DNA from: Streptococcus infantis SK970
Lineage (GTDB): Bacteria; Bacillota; Bacilli; Lactobacillales; Streptococcaceae
Assembly: GCA_000223255.2 (NCBI GenBank)
Contig: AFUT01000007.1
Location: forward strand, 62,001-126,000
Length of the DNA: 64,000 nucleotides
Reading direction: 5' to 3'
In this document: positions 49,669-59,886 of the stretch, piece after piece
Position numbering within the stretch: position 1 is the stretch's first letter
How the letters are laid out: the number at the start of each line of letters is the position of its first letter
Notes under the pieces: model-generated
Told to the model about the DNA's origin: nothing
Seen by the model: only the letters and a program-made list of their open reading frames with translations
The model's database searches: none
Program-made: the position numbers and the translations under genes

Positions 49669-50287
49669 AGAAAAAGACTTAATAGAAAGACTAGTATCAG
49701 AAATAGAGTCTGGAAAAGTAAAAACGCTGGGTATTTACGGACATGGAGCTTCAGGGAAATCAACTTTTGCTCAGGAATTATATCAAGCCCTAGATTCTAC
49801 TACAGTAAATTTGCTAGAAACAGATCCCTATATCACCTCAGAACGTTACCTGGTAGTGCCAAAGCAAGCACCTGAACAAAAGGTGACAGCCTGTCTGCCA
49901 GTGGCGCATGAACTGGCAAGTTTGCAGAGAGACATCCTAGCCTTACAGGCGGGTATGGATGTCTTGACAATCGAAGAACCTTGGAAGGCTAGCGAGATCT
50001 TATCGGGAGTAAAACCAATTCTGATAGTCGAAGGGATGTCTGTGGGTTTTCTACCAAAGGAACTCTTTGACAAAACTGTTTGTTTCTACACGGATGAAGA
50101 GACAGAATTAAAGAGGCGTCTAGCTCGAGATACGACTGTGAGAAATAGCGATGCATCCTTTATATTGGCTAGTCAGCAAATGAGACGAGAACAGTATCTG
50201 CAATACTATAAAGAAACCGAGTCAAAAGCGGATATCTTGATAAATCAATCAAATGATAAATTTCAGATCAAAACGAATAATATATAG
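49665..50287 (+). CDS. P-loop uridine kinase-like protein (frameshifted at the start)
   Basis: Nucleoside or phosphate-transfer kinase of the uridine kinase/AAA type, 207 residues after correction. The P-loop is GIYGHGASGKSTFA (about 27-40), followed by LLETDPYITSERYL, DVLTIEEPW and CFYTDEETELKRRLARDTTVR, typical of uridine kinase-like folds. ATG 49665 overlaps the nrdG stop. The run 49671-49675 has five A; six give MKKKDLIERLVSEIE and a continuous frame. It is the last gene of the nrd locus. Confidence 0.8.
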
Positions 50288-50385
50288 AAGAAAAATAAAA
50301 TTTACTCTTCATTTATGCTTTTTTGAGATAAGGAGCGATAAGAAAACAGTTTCATTCGAAAAATTAAAAAATCCTGTCAAATCCC

Positions 50386-50414
50386 TTGCAATCGCAGGGA
50401 CTTTGTGTTATTCT
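50386..50414 (+). promoter_or_regulatory. S10 operon promoter
   Basis: TTGCAA (50386-50391), 17-base spacer, TATTCT (50409-50414) with TG one base upstream (extended -10). It probably drives the 13.6 kb ribosomal operon downstream. The 50288-50385 stretch before it is AT-rich and empty. Confidence 0.65.
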
Positions 50415-50422
50415 ATTATGGT

Positions 50423-50549
50423 GCTGTAAATTACAGCCTTAGCTTTGATGCAAGAGGTTGCGACACGCTCGGTTGCATTGCCACGCAACGCGCGTCGGTT
50501 TTCTTGTGGAGCTAGCCTATTATCTTAAATAGACGAAAAGGAGAAAAAG
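50423..50549 (+). promoter_or_regulatory. Structured leader of the S10 operon
   Basis: About 130 untranslated bases with GCTGTAA/TTACAGC (50423-50437) and GTTGCG/CGCAAC (50457-50489) inverted repeats. Its place suggests autogenous control by a ribosomal protein, as known for S10 operons elsewhere, but I do not recognise a named RNA family. Confidence 0.45.
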
Positions 50550-50857
50550 ATGGCAAACAAAAAATCCGTATCCGTTTGAAAGCTTACGAACACCGTACGC
50601 TTGACACAGCGGCTGCTAAAATCGTAGAATCAGCTACTCGTACAGGTGCAGAAGTTGCAGGCCCGATCCCGCTTCCAACTGAGCGTAGCCTCTACACAAT
50701 CATTCGTGCGACTCACAAATATAAAGATTCTCGCGAACAATTCGAAATGCGTACACACAAACGTTTGATCGACATCATCAACCCAACTCAAAAAACAGTT
50801 GACGCTTTGATGAAATTGGATCTTCCAAGTGGTGTAAACGTAGAAATCAAACTTTAA
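50550..50857 (+). CDS. rpsJ: 30S ribosomal protein S10 (frameshifted in the fourth to sixth codon)
   Basis: Small-subunit protein, also the NusB partner in antitermination; 102 residues after correction. ATG 50550 follows AAAAGGAGAAAA. The run 50559-50564 has six A; seven give [20 protein letters not shown]. As read, the ATG frame is lost after Lys5, and only the frame from about 50576 is open. The rest is canonical ([20 protein letters not shown]). As S10 is essential, the break must be a read error or be bypassed. Confidence 0.96.
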
Positions 50858-50939
50858 TCTAAAGTTTGAAATCTTGAGCATAAAAAACGCTCGTTAAAAA
50901 CTTTTTGAATAAAAAATATAGAAAAGGAACTATTTTCTC

Positions 50940-51566
50940 ATGACAAAAGGAATCTTAGGGAAAAAAGTGGGAATGACTCAAATCTTCACTGAAGCTGGCG
51001 AATTGATCCCTGTAACAGTTATCGAAGCAACTCCAAACGTTGTTCTTCAAGTTAAAACTGTTGAAACAGATGGTTACAACGCTATCCAAGTTGGTTTCGA
51101 TGACAAACGCGAAGTATTGAGCAACAAACCTGCTAAAGGACATGTAGCAAAAGCTAACACGGCTCCTAAGCGCTTCATTCGTGAATTCAAAAACGTTGAA
51201 GGCTTGGAAGTTGGTGCTGAAATCACAGTTGAAACTTTCGCAGCTGGAGACATTGTTGATGTAACTGGTACATCTAAAGGTAAAGGTTTCCAAGGTGTTA
51301 TCAAACGCCACGGACAATCTCGTGGACCTATGGCTCACGGTTCTCGTTACCACCGTCGTCCAGGTTCTATGGGACCTGTTGCACCTAACCGCGTATTCAA
51401 AGGTAAAAACCTTGCAGGACGTATGGGTGGTGACCGTGTAACAATTCAAAACCTTGAAGTTGTACAAGTTGTTCCAGAAAAGAACGTTATCCTTATCAAA
51501 GGTAATGTACCAGGTGCTAAGAAATCTCTTATCACTATCAAGTCAGCAGTTAAAGCTGGTAAATAA
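50940..51566 (+). CDS. rplC: 50S ribosomal protein L3
   Basis: Assembly-initiating 23S rRNA-binding protein of 208 residues, starting [20 protein letters not shown]. The extension near the peptidyl transferase centre includes [19 protein letters not shown]. Normal length. Second gene of the S10 operon. Confidence 0.97.
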   Translation: MTKGILGKKVGMTQIFTEAGELIPVTVIEATPNVVLQVKTVETDGYNAIQVGFDDKREVLSNKPAKGHVAKANTAPKRFIREFKNVEGLEVGAEITVETFAAGDIVDVTGTSKGKGFQGVIKRHGQSRGPMAHGSRYHRRPGSMGPVAPNRVFKGKNLAGRMGGDRVTIQNLEVVQVVPEKNVILIKGNVPGAKKSLITIKSAVKAGK

Positions 51567-51590
51567 TAAGGAAAGGGGAATACAGTCAAA

Positions 51591-52214
51591 ATGGCAAATG
51601 TAACATTATTCGACCAAACTGGTAAACAAGCGGGCGAAGTTGTTCTTAGCGATGCAATCTTTGGTATCGAACCAAACCAATCTGTTGTGTTTGATGTGAT
51701 CATCAGCCAACGCGCTAGCCTTCGTCAAGGAACTCACGCAGTTAAAAACCGCTCAGCTGTTTCAGGTGGCGGGCGCAAACCATGGCGTCAAAAAGGAACT
51801 GGACGTGCTCGTCAAGGTTCTATCCGCTCTCCACAATGGCGTGGTGGTGGAATCGTCTTCGGACCAACTCCACGTAGCTATGCGTACAAACTTCCTCAAA
51901 AAGTTCGTCGCCTTGCACTTAAATCTGTTTACTCAGAAAAAGTTGCTGAAAACAAATTTGTAGCCGTTGATTCTCTTGAATTTACAGCTCCAAAAACTGC
52001 TGAATTTGCAAAAGTTCTTGCAGCTTTGAGCATCGATTCTAAAGTCCTTGTTATTCTTGAAGAAGGAAATGAATTCGCAGCTCTTTCAGCTCGTAACCTT
52101 CCAAACGTGAAAGTTGCGACTGCTACAACTGCAAGTGTTCTTGACATCGCAAATAGTGACAAACTTCTTGTTACTCAAGCAGCTATCTCTAAAATCGAGG
52201 AGGTTCTTGCATAA
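51591..52214 (+). CDS. rplD: 50S ribosomal protein L4
   Basis: 23S rRNA-binding protein of 207 residues lining the exit tunnel. The tunnel loop is visible as [19 protein letters not shown] (about 60-80), where macrolide-resistance changes occur in streptococci; the loop here looks wild type. In E. coli L4 represses its own operon. The stop shares one base with the rplW start (TAATG). Confidence 0.96.
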
Positions 52215-52509
52215 TGAATTTGTATGATGTTATCAAAAAACCTGTTATCACTGAAAGCTCAATGGCTCAACTTGAAGCAGGCAAATATGTATTTGAAGTT
52301 GACACTCGTGCACACAAACTTTTGATCAAGCAAGCTGTTGAAGCTGCTTTCGAAGGTGTTAAAGTTGCAAATGTTAACACAATCAACGTAAAACCTAAAG
52401 CTAAACGTGTTGGACGTTACACTGGTTTTACTAACAAAACTAAAAAGCTATCATCACTCTTACAGCTGATTCAAAAGCAATCGAGTTGTTTGCAGCTGAA
52501 GCTGAATAA
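52214..52509 (+). CDS. rplW: 50S ribosomal protein L23 (frameshifted near the 3' end)
   Basis: Protein at the tunnel exit where SRP and trigger factor dock; 98 residues after correction. It begins [20 protein letters not shown]. The run 52442-52446 has five A; six give [20 protein letters not shown] and the stop at 52507-52509. As read, the frame runs on to 52546 across the rplB start with an unrelated tail. Confidence 0.95.
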
Positions 52510-52526
52510 TCTAAGGAGGAAATATC

Positions 52527-53360
52527 GTGGGAATTCGTGTTTATAAACCAACAACAAACGGTCGCCGTAATATGACTTCTTTGGATTTCGCTGAAATCAC
52601 AACAAGCACACCAGAAAAAACGTTGCTTGTTGCTTTGAAGAACAAGGCTGGTCGTAACAACAACGGTCGCATCACTGTTCGTCACCAAGGTGGTGGACAC
52701 AAACGTTTCTACCGTTTGGTTGACTTCAAACGTAACAAAGATAACGTTGAAGCAGTTGTTAAAACTATCGAGTACGATCCAAACCGCTCAGCTAACATCG
52801 CTCTTGTACACTACACTGACGGTGTGAAAGCTTACATCATCGCTCCAAAAGGTCTTGAAGTAGGTCAACGTATCATTTCAGGTCCAGAAGCAGATATCAA
52901 GGTCGGAAACGCTCTTCCACTTGCTAACATCCCAGTTGGTACTTTGATTCACAACATCGAATTGAAACCAGGTCGTGGTGGAGAATTGGTACGTGCTGCT
53001 GGAGCTTCTGCTCAAGTATTGGGTCAAGAAGGTAAATACGTACTTGTTCGTCTTCAATCAGGTGAAGTTCGTATGATTCTTGGAACTTGCCGTGCTACAG
53101 TTGGTGTTGTCGGAAACGAACAACATGGACTTGTAAACCTTGGTAAAGCAGGACGTAGCCGTTGGAAAGGTATCCGCCCAACAGTTCGTGGTTCTGTAAT
53201 GAACCCTAACGATCACCCACACGGTGGTGGTGAAGGTAAAGCACCAGTTGGTCGTAAAGCGCCATCTACTCCATGGGGCAAACCTGCTCTTGGTCTTAAA
53301 ACTCGTAACAAAAAAGCGAAATCTGACAAACTTATCGTTCGTCGTCGCAACGAGAAATAA
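52527..53360 (+). CDS. rplB: 50S ribosomal protein L2
   Basis: Core 23S rRNA-binding protein of 277 residues needed for subunit joining and peptidyl transfer. It starts at GTG 52527 after AAGGAGGAAATATC and reads [16 protein letters not shown]. The C-terminal region has the conserved [20 protein letters not shown] and [15 protein letters not shown]. Confidence 0.97.
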
Positions 53361-53405
53361 TTTAAAACTAGTCGCTTAAGAACTAGATAATCCGCCAGCT
53401 CGGTA

Positions 53406-53422
53406 GCGCTCGTTGAGAGCGC
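53406..53422 (+). other. Hairpin between rplB and rpsS
   Basis: GCGCTC GTTGA GAGCGC in the 102-base gap 53361-53462. No U-tail follows, so it is not a terminator. The surrounding CCAGC...GCTGTGG may extend the fold. Confidence 0.6.
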
Positions 53423-53462
53423 AAGCCGCTGTGGTACTATATTTAAAGGAGAAAATATTAAA

Positions 53463-53743
53463 ATGGGACGCAGTCTTAAAAAAGGACCTTTCGTCGATGA
53501 GCATTTGATGAAAAAAGTTGAAGCTCAAGCTAACGACGAAAAGAAAAAGTTATCAAAACTTGGTCACGTCGTTCAACGATCTTCCCAAGTTTCATTGGTT
53601 ACACTATCGCAGTTTATGATGGACGTAAACACGTACCTGTTTACATCCAAGAAGACATGGTAGGTCACAAGCTTGGTGAATTTGCACCAACTCGTACTTA
53701 CAAAGGTCACGCTGCAGACGACAAGAAAACACGTAGAAAATAA
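53463..53743 (+). CDS. rpsS: 30S ribosomal protein S19 (frameshifted)
   Basis: Protein of the 30S head, 93 residues after correction, beginning [20 protein letters not shown] after AAAGGAGAAAATATTAAA. The run 53544-53548 has five A; six give [20 protein letters not shown] and the proper end [13 protein letters not shown] at 53743. As read, the frame ends early at 53663. Confidence 0.96.
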
Positions 53744-53754
53744 GGAGAACATAA

Positions 53755-54099
53755 ATGGCAGAAATTACTTCAGCTAAAGCAATGGCTCGCACAGTACGTG
53801 TTTCACCTCGTAAATCACGTCTTGTTCTTGATAACATTCGTGGTAAAAGCGTAGCCGATGCAATCGCAATTTTGACATTCACTCCAAACAAAGCTGCTGA
53901 AATCATCTTGAAAGTTTTGAACTCAGCTGTAGCTAACGCTGAAAATAACTTTGGTTTGGATAAAGCTAACTTGGTAGTATCTGAAGCATTCGCAAACGAA
54001 GGACCAACTATGAAACGTTTCCGTCCACGTGCGAAAGGTTCAGCTTCACCAAACAACAAACGTACAGCTCACATCACTGTGGCTGTTGCAGAAAAATAA
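53755..54099 (+). CDS. rplV: 50S ribosomal protein L22
   Basis: Tunnel-lining 23S rRNA-binding protein of 114 residues: [20 protein letters not shown] and the beta-hairpin region [20 protein letters not shown], a known site of macrolide-resistance changes, with normal sequence here. Preceded by AAGGAGAACATAA, 11 bases after rpsS. Confidence 0.97.
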   Translation: MAEITSAKAMARTVRVSPRKSRLVLDNIRGKSVADAIAILTFTPNKAAEIILKVLNSAVANAENNFGLDKANLVVSEAFANEGPTMKRFRPRAKGSASPNNKRTAHITVAVAEK

Positions 54100-54111
54100 G
54101 GAGGTAAAATC

Positions 54112-54765
54112 GTGGGTCAAAAAGTACATCCAATTGGTATGCGTGTCGGCATCATCCGTGATTGGGATGCCAAATGGTATGCTGAAAAAGAATACGCGGA
54201 TTACCTTCATGAAGATCTTGCAATCCGTAAATTCGTTCAAAAAGAACTAGCTGACGCAGCAGTTTCAACTATTGAAATCGAACGCGCAGTAAACAAAGTT
54301 AACGTTTCACTTCACACTGCTAAGCCAGGTATGGTTATCGGTAAAGGTGGAGCTAACGTTGATGCACTCCGTGCTAAACTTAACAAATTGACTGGAAAAC
54401 AAGTACACATCAACATCATCGAAATCAAACAACCTGATTTGGATGCTCACCTTGTTGGTGAAGGTATTGCTCGTCAATTGGAGCAACGTGTTGCTTTCCG
54501 TCGTGCACAAAAACAAGCAATCCAACGTGCAATGCGTGCTGGAGCTAAAGGAATTAAAACTCAAGTATCAGGTCGTTTGAACGGTGCAGATATCGCCCGT
54601 GCTGAAGGATACTCTGAAGGGACTGTTCCACTTCACACACTTCGTGCAGATATCGATTACGCTTGGGAAGAAGCAGACACTACATACGGTAAACTTGGTG
54701 TTAAAGTATGGATCTACCGTGGTGAAGTTCTTCCAGCTCGTAAAAACACTAAAGGAGGTAAATAA
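54112..54765 (+). CDS. rpsC: 30S ribosomal protein S3
   Basis: Head protein of 217 residues at the mRNA entry channel. GTG start after AAGGAGGTAAAATC, reading [20 protein letters not shown]. The KH domain has [19 protein letters not shown] (about 65-83). Confidence 0.97.
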
Positions 54766-54768
54766 CCA

Positions 54769-55182
54769 ATGTTAGTACCTAAACGTGTTAAACACCGTCG
54801 TGAATTCCGTGGTAAAATGCGCGGTGAAGCTAAAGGTGGGAAAGAAGTAGCATTCGGTGAATACGGTCTTCAAGCTACAACTAGCCACTGGATCACTAAC
54901 CGCCAAATCGAAGCTGCTCGTATCGCCATGACTCGTTACATGAAACGTGGTGGTAAAGTTTGGATTAAAATCTTCCCACACAAATCTTACACAGCTAAAG
55001 CTATCGGGGTTCGTATGGGATCTGGTAAAGGGGCACCTGAAGGTTGGGTAGCACCAGTTAAACGTGGTAAAGTAATGTTTGAAGTTGCTGGTGTATCTGA
55101 AGAAGTTGCTCGCGAAGCGCTTCGTCTTGCAAGCCACAAATTGCCAGTTAAATGTAAATTCGTAAAACGTGAAGCAGAATAA
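54769..55182 (+). CDS. rplP: 50S ribosomal protein L16
   Basis: 23S rRNA-binding protein of 137 residues near the A-site tRNA elbow: [20 protein letters not shown] and [20 protein letters not shown]. Three bases separate it from the rpsC stop, and its AAAGGAGG site lies within rpsC. Confidence 0.97.
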   Translation: MLVPKRVKHRREFRGKMRGEAKGGKEVAFGEYGLQATTSHWITNRQIEAARIAMTRYMKRGGKVWIKIFPHKSYTAKAIGVRMGSGKGAPEGWVAPVKRGKVMFEVAGVSEEVAREALRLASHKLPVKCKFVKREAE

Positions 55183-55191
55183 GGAGAAGGC

Positions 55192-55398
55192 ATGAAACTT
55201 AATGAAGTAAAAGAATTTGTTAAAGAACTTCGTGGTCTTTCTCAAGAAGAACTCGCGAAGCGCGAAAACGAATTGAAAAAAGAATTGTTCGAACTTCGTT
55301 TCCAAGCTGCTACTGGTCAATTAGAACAAACAGCTCGCTTGAAAGAAGTTAAAAAACAAATCGCTCGTATTAAAACAGTTCAATCTGAAGCGAAATAA
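55192..55398 (+). CDS. rpmC: 50S ribosomal protein L29
   Basis: Small helical protein of 68 residues by the tunnel exit: [20 protein letters not shown] then [17 protein letters not shown]. Preceded by AAGGAGAAGGC. Confidence 0.96.
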
Positions 55399-55422
55399 TA
55401 GACTAGGGAAGGAGAAATTTCA

Positions 55423-55683
55423 ATGGAACGCAATAATCGTAAAGTTCTTGTTGGACGTGTTGTATCTGACAAAATGGACAAGACAATCACAGTTGTAGTT
55501 GAAACAAAACGTAACCACCCAGTCTATGGTAAACGTATTAACTACTCTAAAAAATACAAAGCACATGATGAAAACAATGTTGCCAAAGAAGGCGATATCG
55601 TACGTATCATGGAAACTCGTCCGCTTTCAGCTACAAAACGTTTCCGTCTTGTAGAAGTCGTTGAAGAAGCGGTTATCATCTAA
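55423..55683 (+). CDS. rpsQ: 30S ribosomal protein S17
   Basis: Primary 16S rRNA-binding OB-fold protein of 86 residues: [20 protein letters not shown] and [20 protein letters not shown]. Preceded by GAAGGAGAAATTTCA. Confidence 0.97.
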
Positions 55684-55708
55684 TCAAACCTGAAAGGAGA
55701 AAACTGAA

Positions 55709-56077
55709 ATGATTCAAACAGAAACTCGTTTGAAAGTCGCAGACAACAGCGGTGCACGCGAAATCTTGACTATCAAAGTTCTTGGTGGTTCTAAACGTAA
55801 ATTTGCGAATATCGGTGATGTTATTGTGGCATCTGTAAAACAAGCTACTCCTGGTGGTGCGGTTAAAAAAGGTGACGTTGTTAAAGCAGTTATCGTTCGT
55901 ACTAAATCAGGTGCTCGTCGTGCTGATGGTTCATACATCAAATTTGACGAAAACGCAGCAGTTATCATCCGTGACGACAAAACTCCTCGCGGAACACGTA
56001 TCTTTGGCCCAGTTGCACGTGAATTGCGTGAAGGTGGCTTCATGAAGATCGTGTCACTTGCTCCAGAAGTACTTTAA
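55709..56077 (+). CDS. rplN: 50S ribosomal protein L14
   Basis: Interface protein of 122 residues: [20 protein letters not shown] and [20 protein letters not shown]. It ends the first compact stretch of the operon; the following gap of 176 bases carries hairpins. Confidence 0.97.
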   Translation: MIQTETRLKVADNSGAREILTIKVLGGSKRKFANIGDVIVASVKQATPGGAVKKGDVVKAVIVRTKSGARRADGSYIKFDENAAVIIRDDKTPRGTRIFGPVARELREGGFMKIVSLAPEVL

Positions 56078-56203
56078 TTGATTGCTCAAAGAAAATTAAA
56101 ACAAGTCTAGGAAGTAAGACGAAAGCATAACTTAAGTTAGGTGAGTTGAAACTGACGAAGAATTACTTTAATTTTTACAGAGCAAAAACAAACAAACACA
56201 GTC

Positions 56204-56232
56204 CCCTGGCCTAGCCAGGGTGCCCATTGGGC
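56204..56232 (+). other. Twin hairpins between rplN and rplX
   Basis: CCCTGGC CTA GCCAGGG (56204-56220) then GCCC ATT GGGC (56222-56232), in a 176-base gap. No U-tail. They end 21 bases before the rplX start. Confidence 0.65.
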
Positions 56233-56253
56233 GTAAGAATAAAAGGAGAAAAA

Positions 56254-56558
56254 ATGTTTGTAAAAAAGGCGACAAAGTTCGCGTAATCGCTGGTAAAGAT
56301 AAGGGAACAGAAGCTGTTGTCCTTACTGCCCTTCCAAAAGTAAACAAAGTTATCGTTGAAGGTGTTAACATCGTTAAGAAACACCAACGTCCAACTAACG
56401 AACTTCCTCAAGGTGGTATCATCGAGAAGGAAGCAGCTATCCACGTATCAAACGTTCAAGTTTTGGACAAGAATGGTGTAGCTGGTCGTGTTGGTTACAA
56501 ATTTGTAGACGGTAAAAAAGTTCGCTACAACAAAAAATCAGGCGAAGCGCTTGATTAA
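56254..56558 (+). CDS. rplX: 50S ribosomal protein L24 (frameshifted in the fourth to fifth codon)
   Basis: Assembly-initiator protein of 101 residues after correction. ATG 56254 follows AAAAGGAGAAAAA. The run 56262-56267 has six A; seven give [20 protein letters not shown] (KOW motif). As read, the KOW frame has no proper start of its own: the frame opens upstream at 56220 inside the hairpin region. The rest is canonical. Confidence 0.95.
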
Positions 56559-56581
56559 TCACGAAGGAAAGGAGAAGTATA

Positions 56582-57124
56582 ATGGCAAATCGTTTAAAAG
56601 AAAAATATCTTAATGAAGTAGTTCCTGCTTTGACAGAACAATTTAACTACTCATCAGTGATGGCTGTTCCTAAAGTGGATAAGATCGTTTTGAACATGGG
56701 TGTTGGTGAAGCTGTATCAAACGCTAAAAGCCTTGAAAAAGCTGCTGAAGAATTGGCGCTTATCTCAGGTCAAAAACCACTTATCACTAAAGCTAAAAAA
56801 TCTATCGCCGGCTTCCGTCTTCGTGAAGGTGTTGCGATCGGTGCAAAAGTTACCCTTCGTGGTGAACGTATGTACGAATTCTTGGATAAATTGGTTTCAG
56901 TATCACTTCCACGTGTACGTGACTTCCACGGTGTTCCAACAAAATCATTTGACGGACGCGGAAACTACACACTTGGTGTAAAAGAGCAATTGATCTTCCC
57001 AGAAATCAACTTTGATGACGTTGACAAAACTCGTGGTCTTGACATCGTTATCGTAACTACTGCTAACACAGACGAAGAGTCACGTGCATTGCTTACAGGC
57101 CTTGGAATGCCTTTTGCAAAATAA
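56582..57124 (+). CDS. rplE: 50S ribosomal protein L5
   Basis: 5S rRNA-binding protein of 180 residues: [40 protein letters not shown] and [20 protein letters not shown]. Preceded by AAAGGAGAAGTATA. Confidence 0.97.
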   Translation: MANRLKEKYLNEVVPALTEQFNYSSVMAVPKVDKIVLNMGVGEAVSNAKSLEKAAEELALISGQKPLITKAKKSIAGFRLREGVAIGAKVTLRGERMYEFLDKLVSVSLPRVRDFHGVPTKSFDGRGNYTLGVKEQLIFPEINFDDVDKTRGLDIVIVTTANTDEESRALLTGLGMPFAK

Positions 57125-57141
57125 TATAGGAGGTATAACTA

Positions 57142-57327
57142 ATGGCTAAAAAATCTATGATTGCTAAGAACAAACGCCCAGCGAAGTTCTCTACTCAAGC
57201 ATACACTCGCTGTGAACGTTGTGGACGTCCACACTCAGTTTACCGCAAGTTTAAACTTTGCCGTGTTTGCTTCCGTGAATTGGCATATAAAGGTCAAATC
57301 CCTGGTGTAACAAAAGCATCTTGGTAA
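57142..57327 (+). CDS. rpsN: 30S ribosomal protein S14, zinc-binding form
   Basis: Head protein of 61 residues of the short, zinc-containing (type Z) form, with [20 protein letters not shown] giving four Cys ligands. Preceded by AGGAGGTATAACTA. A 283-base non-coding gap follows. Confidence 0.96.
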   Translation: MAKKSMIAKNKRPAKFSTQAYTRCERCGRPHSVYRKFKLCRVCFRELAYKGQIPGVTKASW

Positions 57328-57610
57328 TTTAAGATATCAAGGGCGTCAAAACTCCAAGTGAAAATAGGAAACTTGACGAAGAAACTTTAGTTTCTAGGAG
57401 AGTTTATCTTTTTCACACAGAGTTTAGCCCGGGTTCAGTTGGGCCTGCCAATTTGAACACGAGCTACAGCTTTGGCAAAAAAGACCAATTTTCTTTGGAG
57501 CATCGCTCCTGCATCAAATTGCCTATTTTTGCTCTAGCTGTTACGCTCTCTGTATCATGTATTAACTAGCAAGTGCAACTTGCAAACTACTAGTAAGAGG
57601 AGAAAATAAA
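57328..57610 (+). other. Hairpin-rich gap between rpsN and rpsH
   Basis: Non-coding, with perfect small stems AGAAAC TTTA GTTTCT (57381-57396), GGAGC ATC GCTCC (57497-57509) and GCAAGT GCA ACTTGC (57569-57583), plus a GCCC/GGGC pair near 57428. None has a U-tail. The last stem ends just before the rpsH ribosome binding site and may affect its use. Confidence 0.55.
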
Positions 57611-58009
57611 ATGGTTATGACTGACCCAATCGCAGACTTCCTAACTCGTATTCGTAACGCTAACCAAGCAAAACACGAAGTACTTGAAGTACCTGCATCA
57701 AACATCAAAAAAGGGATTGCTGAAATCCTTAAACGCGAAGGTTTTGTTAAGAACGTAGAAATCATCGAAGATGACAAACAAGGCATCATCCGTGTATTCC
57801 TTAAATACGGAGCAAACGGTGAACGAGTTATCACTAACTTGAAACGCGTTTCTAAACCAGGACTTCGTGTCTACAAAAAACGTGAAGATCTTCCAAAAGT
57901 ACTTAACGGTCTTGGAATTGCTATCCTTTCAACTTCAGAAGGTTTGCTTACTGATAAAGAAGCTCGCCAAAAGAATGTTGGTGGGGAAGTTATCGCTTAC
58001 GTTTGGTAA
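57611..58009 (+). CDS. rpsH: 30S ribosomal protein S8
   Basis: Primary 16S rRNA-binding protein of 132 residues, [20 protein letters not shown], ending [20 protein letters not shown]. In E. coli S8 represses the spc operon. The start is ATG 57611 after AGAGGAGAAAATAAA; a second ATG lies two codons on. Confidence 0.96.
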   Translation: MVMTDPIADFLTRIRNANQAKHEVLEVPASNIKKGIAEILKREGFVKNVEIIEDDKQGIIRVFLKYGANGERVITNLKRVSKPGLRVYKKREDLPKVLNGLGIAILSTSEGLLTDKEARQKNVGGEVIAYVW

Positions 58010-58070
58010 TATTTAGCTCCCAATTTCGTTGTGACTCTTCGTTATCGTCTCTTGCCTAACCCAAAGTTAT

Positions 58071-58170
58071 GCCTGCGAGGCGATGTCTCGATTCACTTAG
58101 AAATTGAGACCTAAACATTAACTTTTAAATCAAAAAGATTTAAACCCCGTGAAAACTGGCCTTTATGGCC
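58071..58170 (+). other. Hairpins between rpsH and rplF
   Basis: GCCT GCG AGGC (58071-58081), GTCTCGATT...AATTGAGAC (58085-58110, one G-U pair) and GGCC TTTAT GGCC (58158-58170) in a 187-base gap without genes. Confidence 0.55.
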
Positions 58171-58196
58171 TGACAATTTAACAGGAGAATAAAAAC

Positions 58197-58733
58197 ATGT
58201 CACGTATTGGTAATAAAGTTATCGTGTTGCCTGCTGGTGTTGAACTCACTAACAATGACAACGTTGTAACTGTAAAAGGACCTAAAGGAGAACTTACTCG
58301 TGAGTTCTCAAAAGATATTGAAATCCGTGTGGAAGGTACGGAAGTAACTCTTCACCGTCCAAACGATTCAAAAGAAATGAAAACTATCCACGGAACTACT
58401 CGTGCACTTTTGAACAACATGGTTATTGGTGTTTCAGAAGGATTCAAGAAAGAACTTGAAATGCGTGGGGTTGGTTACCGTGCTCAACTTCAAGGAAACA
58501 AACTTGTTTTGGCTGTTGGTAAATCACATCCAGATGAAGTTGAAGCTCCAGCAGGAATTACTTTTGAACTTCCAAACCCAACGACCATCGTTATCAGCGG
58601 AATTTCAAAAGAAAAAGTTGGTCAAACAGCTGCTTACGTACGTAGCCTTCGTTCACCAGAACCATATAAAGGTAAAGGTATCCGTTACGTTGGCGAATAT
58701 GTTCGTCTTAAAGAAGGTAAAACTGGTAAATAA
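58197..58733 (+). CDS. rplF: 50S ribosomal protein L6
   Basis: 23S rRNA-binding protein of 178 residues beside the factor-binding centre: [20 protein letters not shown] and [20 protein letters not shown] near the end. Preceded by ACAGGAGAATAAAAAC. Confidence 0.97.
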   Translation: MSRIGNKVIVLPAGVELTNNDNVVTVKGPKGELTREFSKDIEIRVEGTEVTLHRPNDSKEMKTIHGTTRALLNNMVIGVSEGFKKELEMRGVGYRAQLQGNKLVLAVGKSHPDEVEAPAGITFELPNPTTIVISGISKEKVGQTAAYVRSLRSPEPYKGKGIRYVGEYVRLKEGKTGK

Positions 58734-58739
58734 TGTTGA

Positions 58740-58758
58740 GTGGTTGATTTTCAACCAC
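58740..58758 (+). other. Hairpin between rplF and rplR
   Basis: GTGGTTGA TTT TCAACCAC, a perfect eight-base stem four bases after the rplF stop region. A second small stem TGTGC ATA GCACA follows near 58777-58789. Confidence 0.65.
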
Positions 58759-58816
58759 CAACCTCATTACCAACTTTGTGCATAGCACACGATTTAAAAT
58801 TAAAGAGGTGAAAACT

Positions 58817-59173
58817 GTGATTTCTAAACCAGATAAAAACAAACTCCGCCAAAAACGCCACCGTCGCGTTCGCGGAAAACTCTCTGGAACTGCTGATCGC
58901 CCACGTTTGAACGTATTCCGTTCTAATACAGGCATCTACGCTCAAGTGATTGATGACGTAGCGGGTGTAACGCTCGCAAGTGCTTCAACTCTTGACAAAG
59001 AAGTTTCAAAAGGAACTAAAACTGAACAAGCCGTTGCTGTCGGTAAACTCGTTGCAGAACGTGCAAGTGCTAAAGGTATTTCAGAAGTGGTGTTCGACCG
59101 CGGTGGATATCTATATCACGGACGTGTGAAAGCTTTGGCTGATGCAGCTCGTGAAAACGGATTGAAATTCTAA
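58817..59173 (+). CDS. rplR: 50S ribosomal protein L18
   Basis: 5S rRNA-binding protein of 118 residues. I take GTG 58817 ([15 protein letters not shown]) with AAAGAGGTG upstream; an in-frame ATG 13 codons earlier sits inside the hairpin region. The 5S-binding part is [20 protein letters not shown]. Confidence 0.93.
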   Translation: MISKPDKNKLRQKRHRRVRGKLSGTADRPRLNVFRSNTGIYAQVIDDVAGVTLASASTLDKEVSKGTKTEQAVAVGKLVAERASAKGISEVVFDRGGYLYHGRVKALADAARENGLKF

Positions 59174-59190
59174 TAGGAGGACACTAGAAA

Positions 59191-59685
59191 ATGGCATTTA
59201 AAGACAATGCAGTAGAACTTGAAGAACGCGTAGTTGCTGTTAACCGTGTTACAAAAGTTGTTAAAGGTGGACGTCGTCTTCGTTTCGCAGCTCTTGTAGT
59301 TGTTGGTGACCGCAATGGTCGTGTAGGATTTGGTACTGGTAAAGCTCAAGAAGTTCCAGAAGCAATCCGCAAAGCAGTAGAAGATGCTAAGAAAAACTTG
59401 ATCGAAGTTCCTATGGTTGGAACAACAATCCCACATGAAGTTCTTTCAGAATTCGGTGGAGCTAAAGTATTGTTGAAACCAGCTGTAGAAGGTTCTGGGG
59501 TTGCCGCAGGTGGTGCAGTTCGTGCCGTTGTGGAATTGGCAGGTGTGGCAGATATTACATCTAAATCACTTGGCTCTAACACTCCAATCAACATTGTTCG
59601 CGCAACTGTTGAAGGTTTGAAACAATTGAAACGCGCTGAAGAAGTTGCTGCCCTTCGTGGTATTTCAGTTTCTGATTTGGCATAA
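59191..59685 (+). CDS. rpsE: 30S ribosomal protein S5
   Basis: Decoding-fidelity protein of 164 residues: [20 protein letters not shown] and [20 protein letters not shown]. Preceded by AGGAGGACACTAGAAA. Confidence 0.97.
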   Translation: MAFKDNAVELEERVVAVNRVTKVVKGGRRLRFAALVVVGDRNGRVGFGTGKAQEVPEAIRKAVEDAKKNLIEVPMVGTTIPHEVLSEFGGAKVLLKPAVEGSGVAAGGAVRAVVELAGVADITSKSLGSNTPINIVRATVEGLKQLKRAEEVAALRGISVSDLA

Positions 59686-59698
59686 GAAAGGGGATAAA

Positions 59699-59881
59699 AT
59701 GGCTCAAATTAAAATTACTTTGACTAAGTCTCCAATCGGACGCATTCCATCACAACGTAAAACTGTTGTAGCACTTGGACTTGGCAAATTGAACAGCTCT
59801 GTTATTAAAGAAGATAACGCTGCAATTCGTGGTATGATCACTGCAGTATCTCACTTGGTAACAGTTGAAGAAGTAAAATAA
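59699..59881 (+). CDS. rpmD: 50S ribosomal protein L30
   Basis: Small 23S rRNA-binding protein of 60 residues: [20 protein letters not shown], ending [12 protein letters not shown] 59699 follows AAAGGGGATAAA; an upstream in-frame extension from 59645 lies inside rpsE and is rejected. Confidence 0.95.
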   Translation: MAQIKITLTKSPIGRIPSQRKTVVALGLGKLNSSVIKEDNAAIRGMITAVSHLVTVEEVK

Positions 59882-59886
59882 TAATA

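Noticed and set aside
50955..51467. Long open frames on the minus strand opposite rplC, rplP and other ribosomal genes
   Set aside because: They lack ribosome binding sites and family resemblance and arise from the codon bias of highly expressed genes.
53391..53440. tRNA-like sequence (CAGCTCGGTAGCGC resembles a D-arm)
   Set aside because: No anticodon arm, T-arm or acceptor stem can be placed around it.
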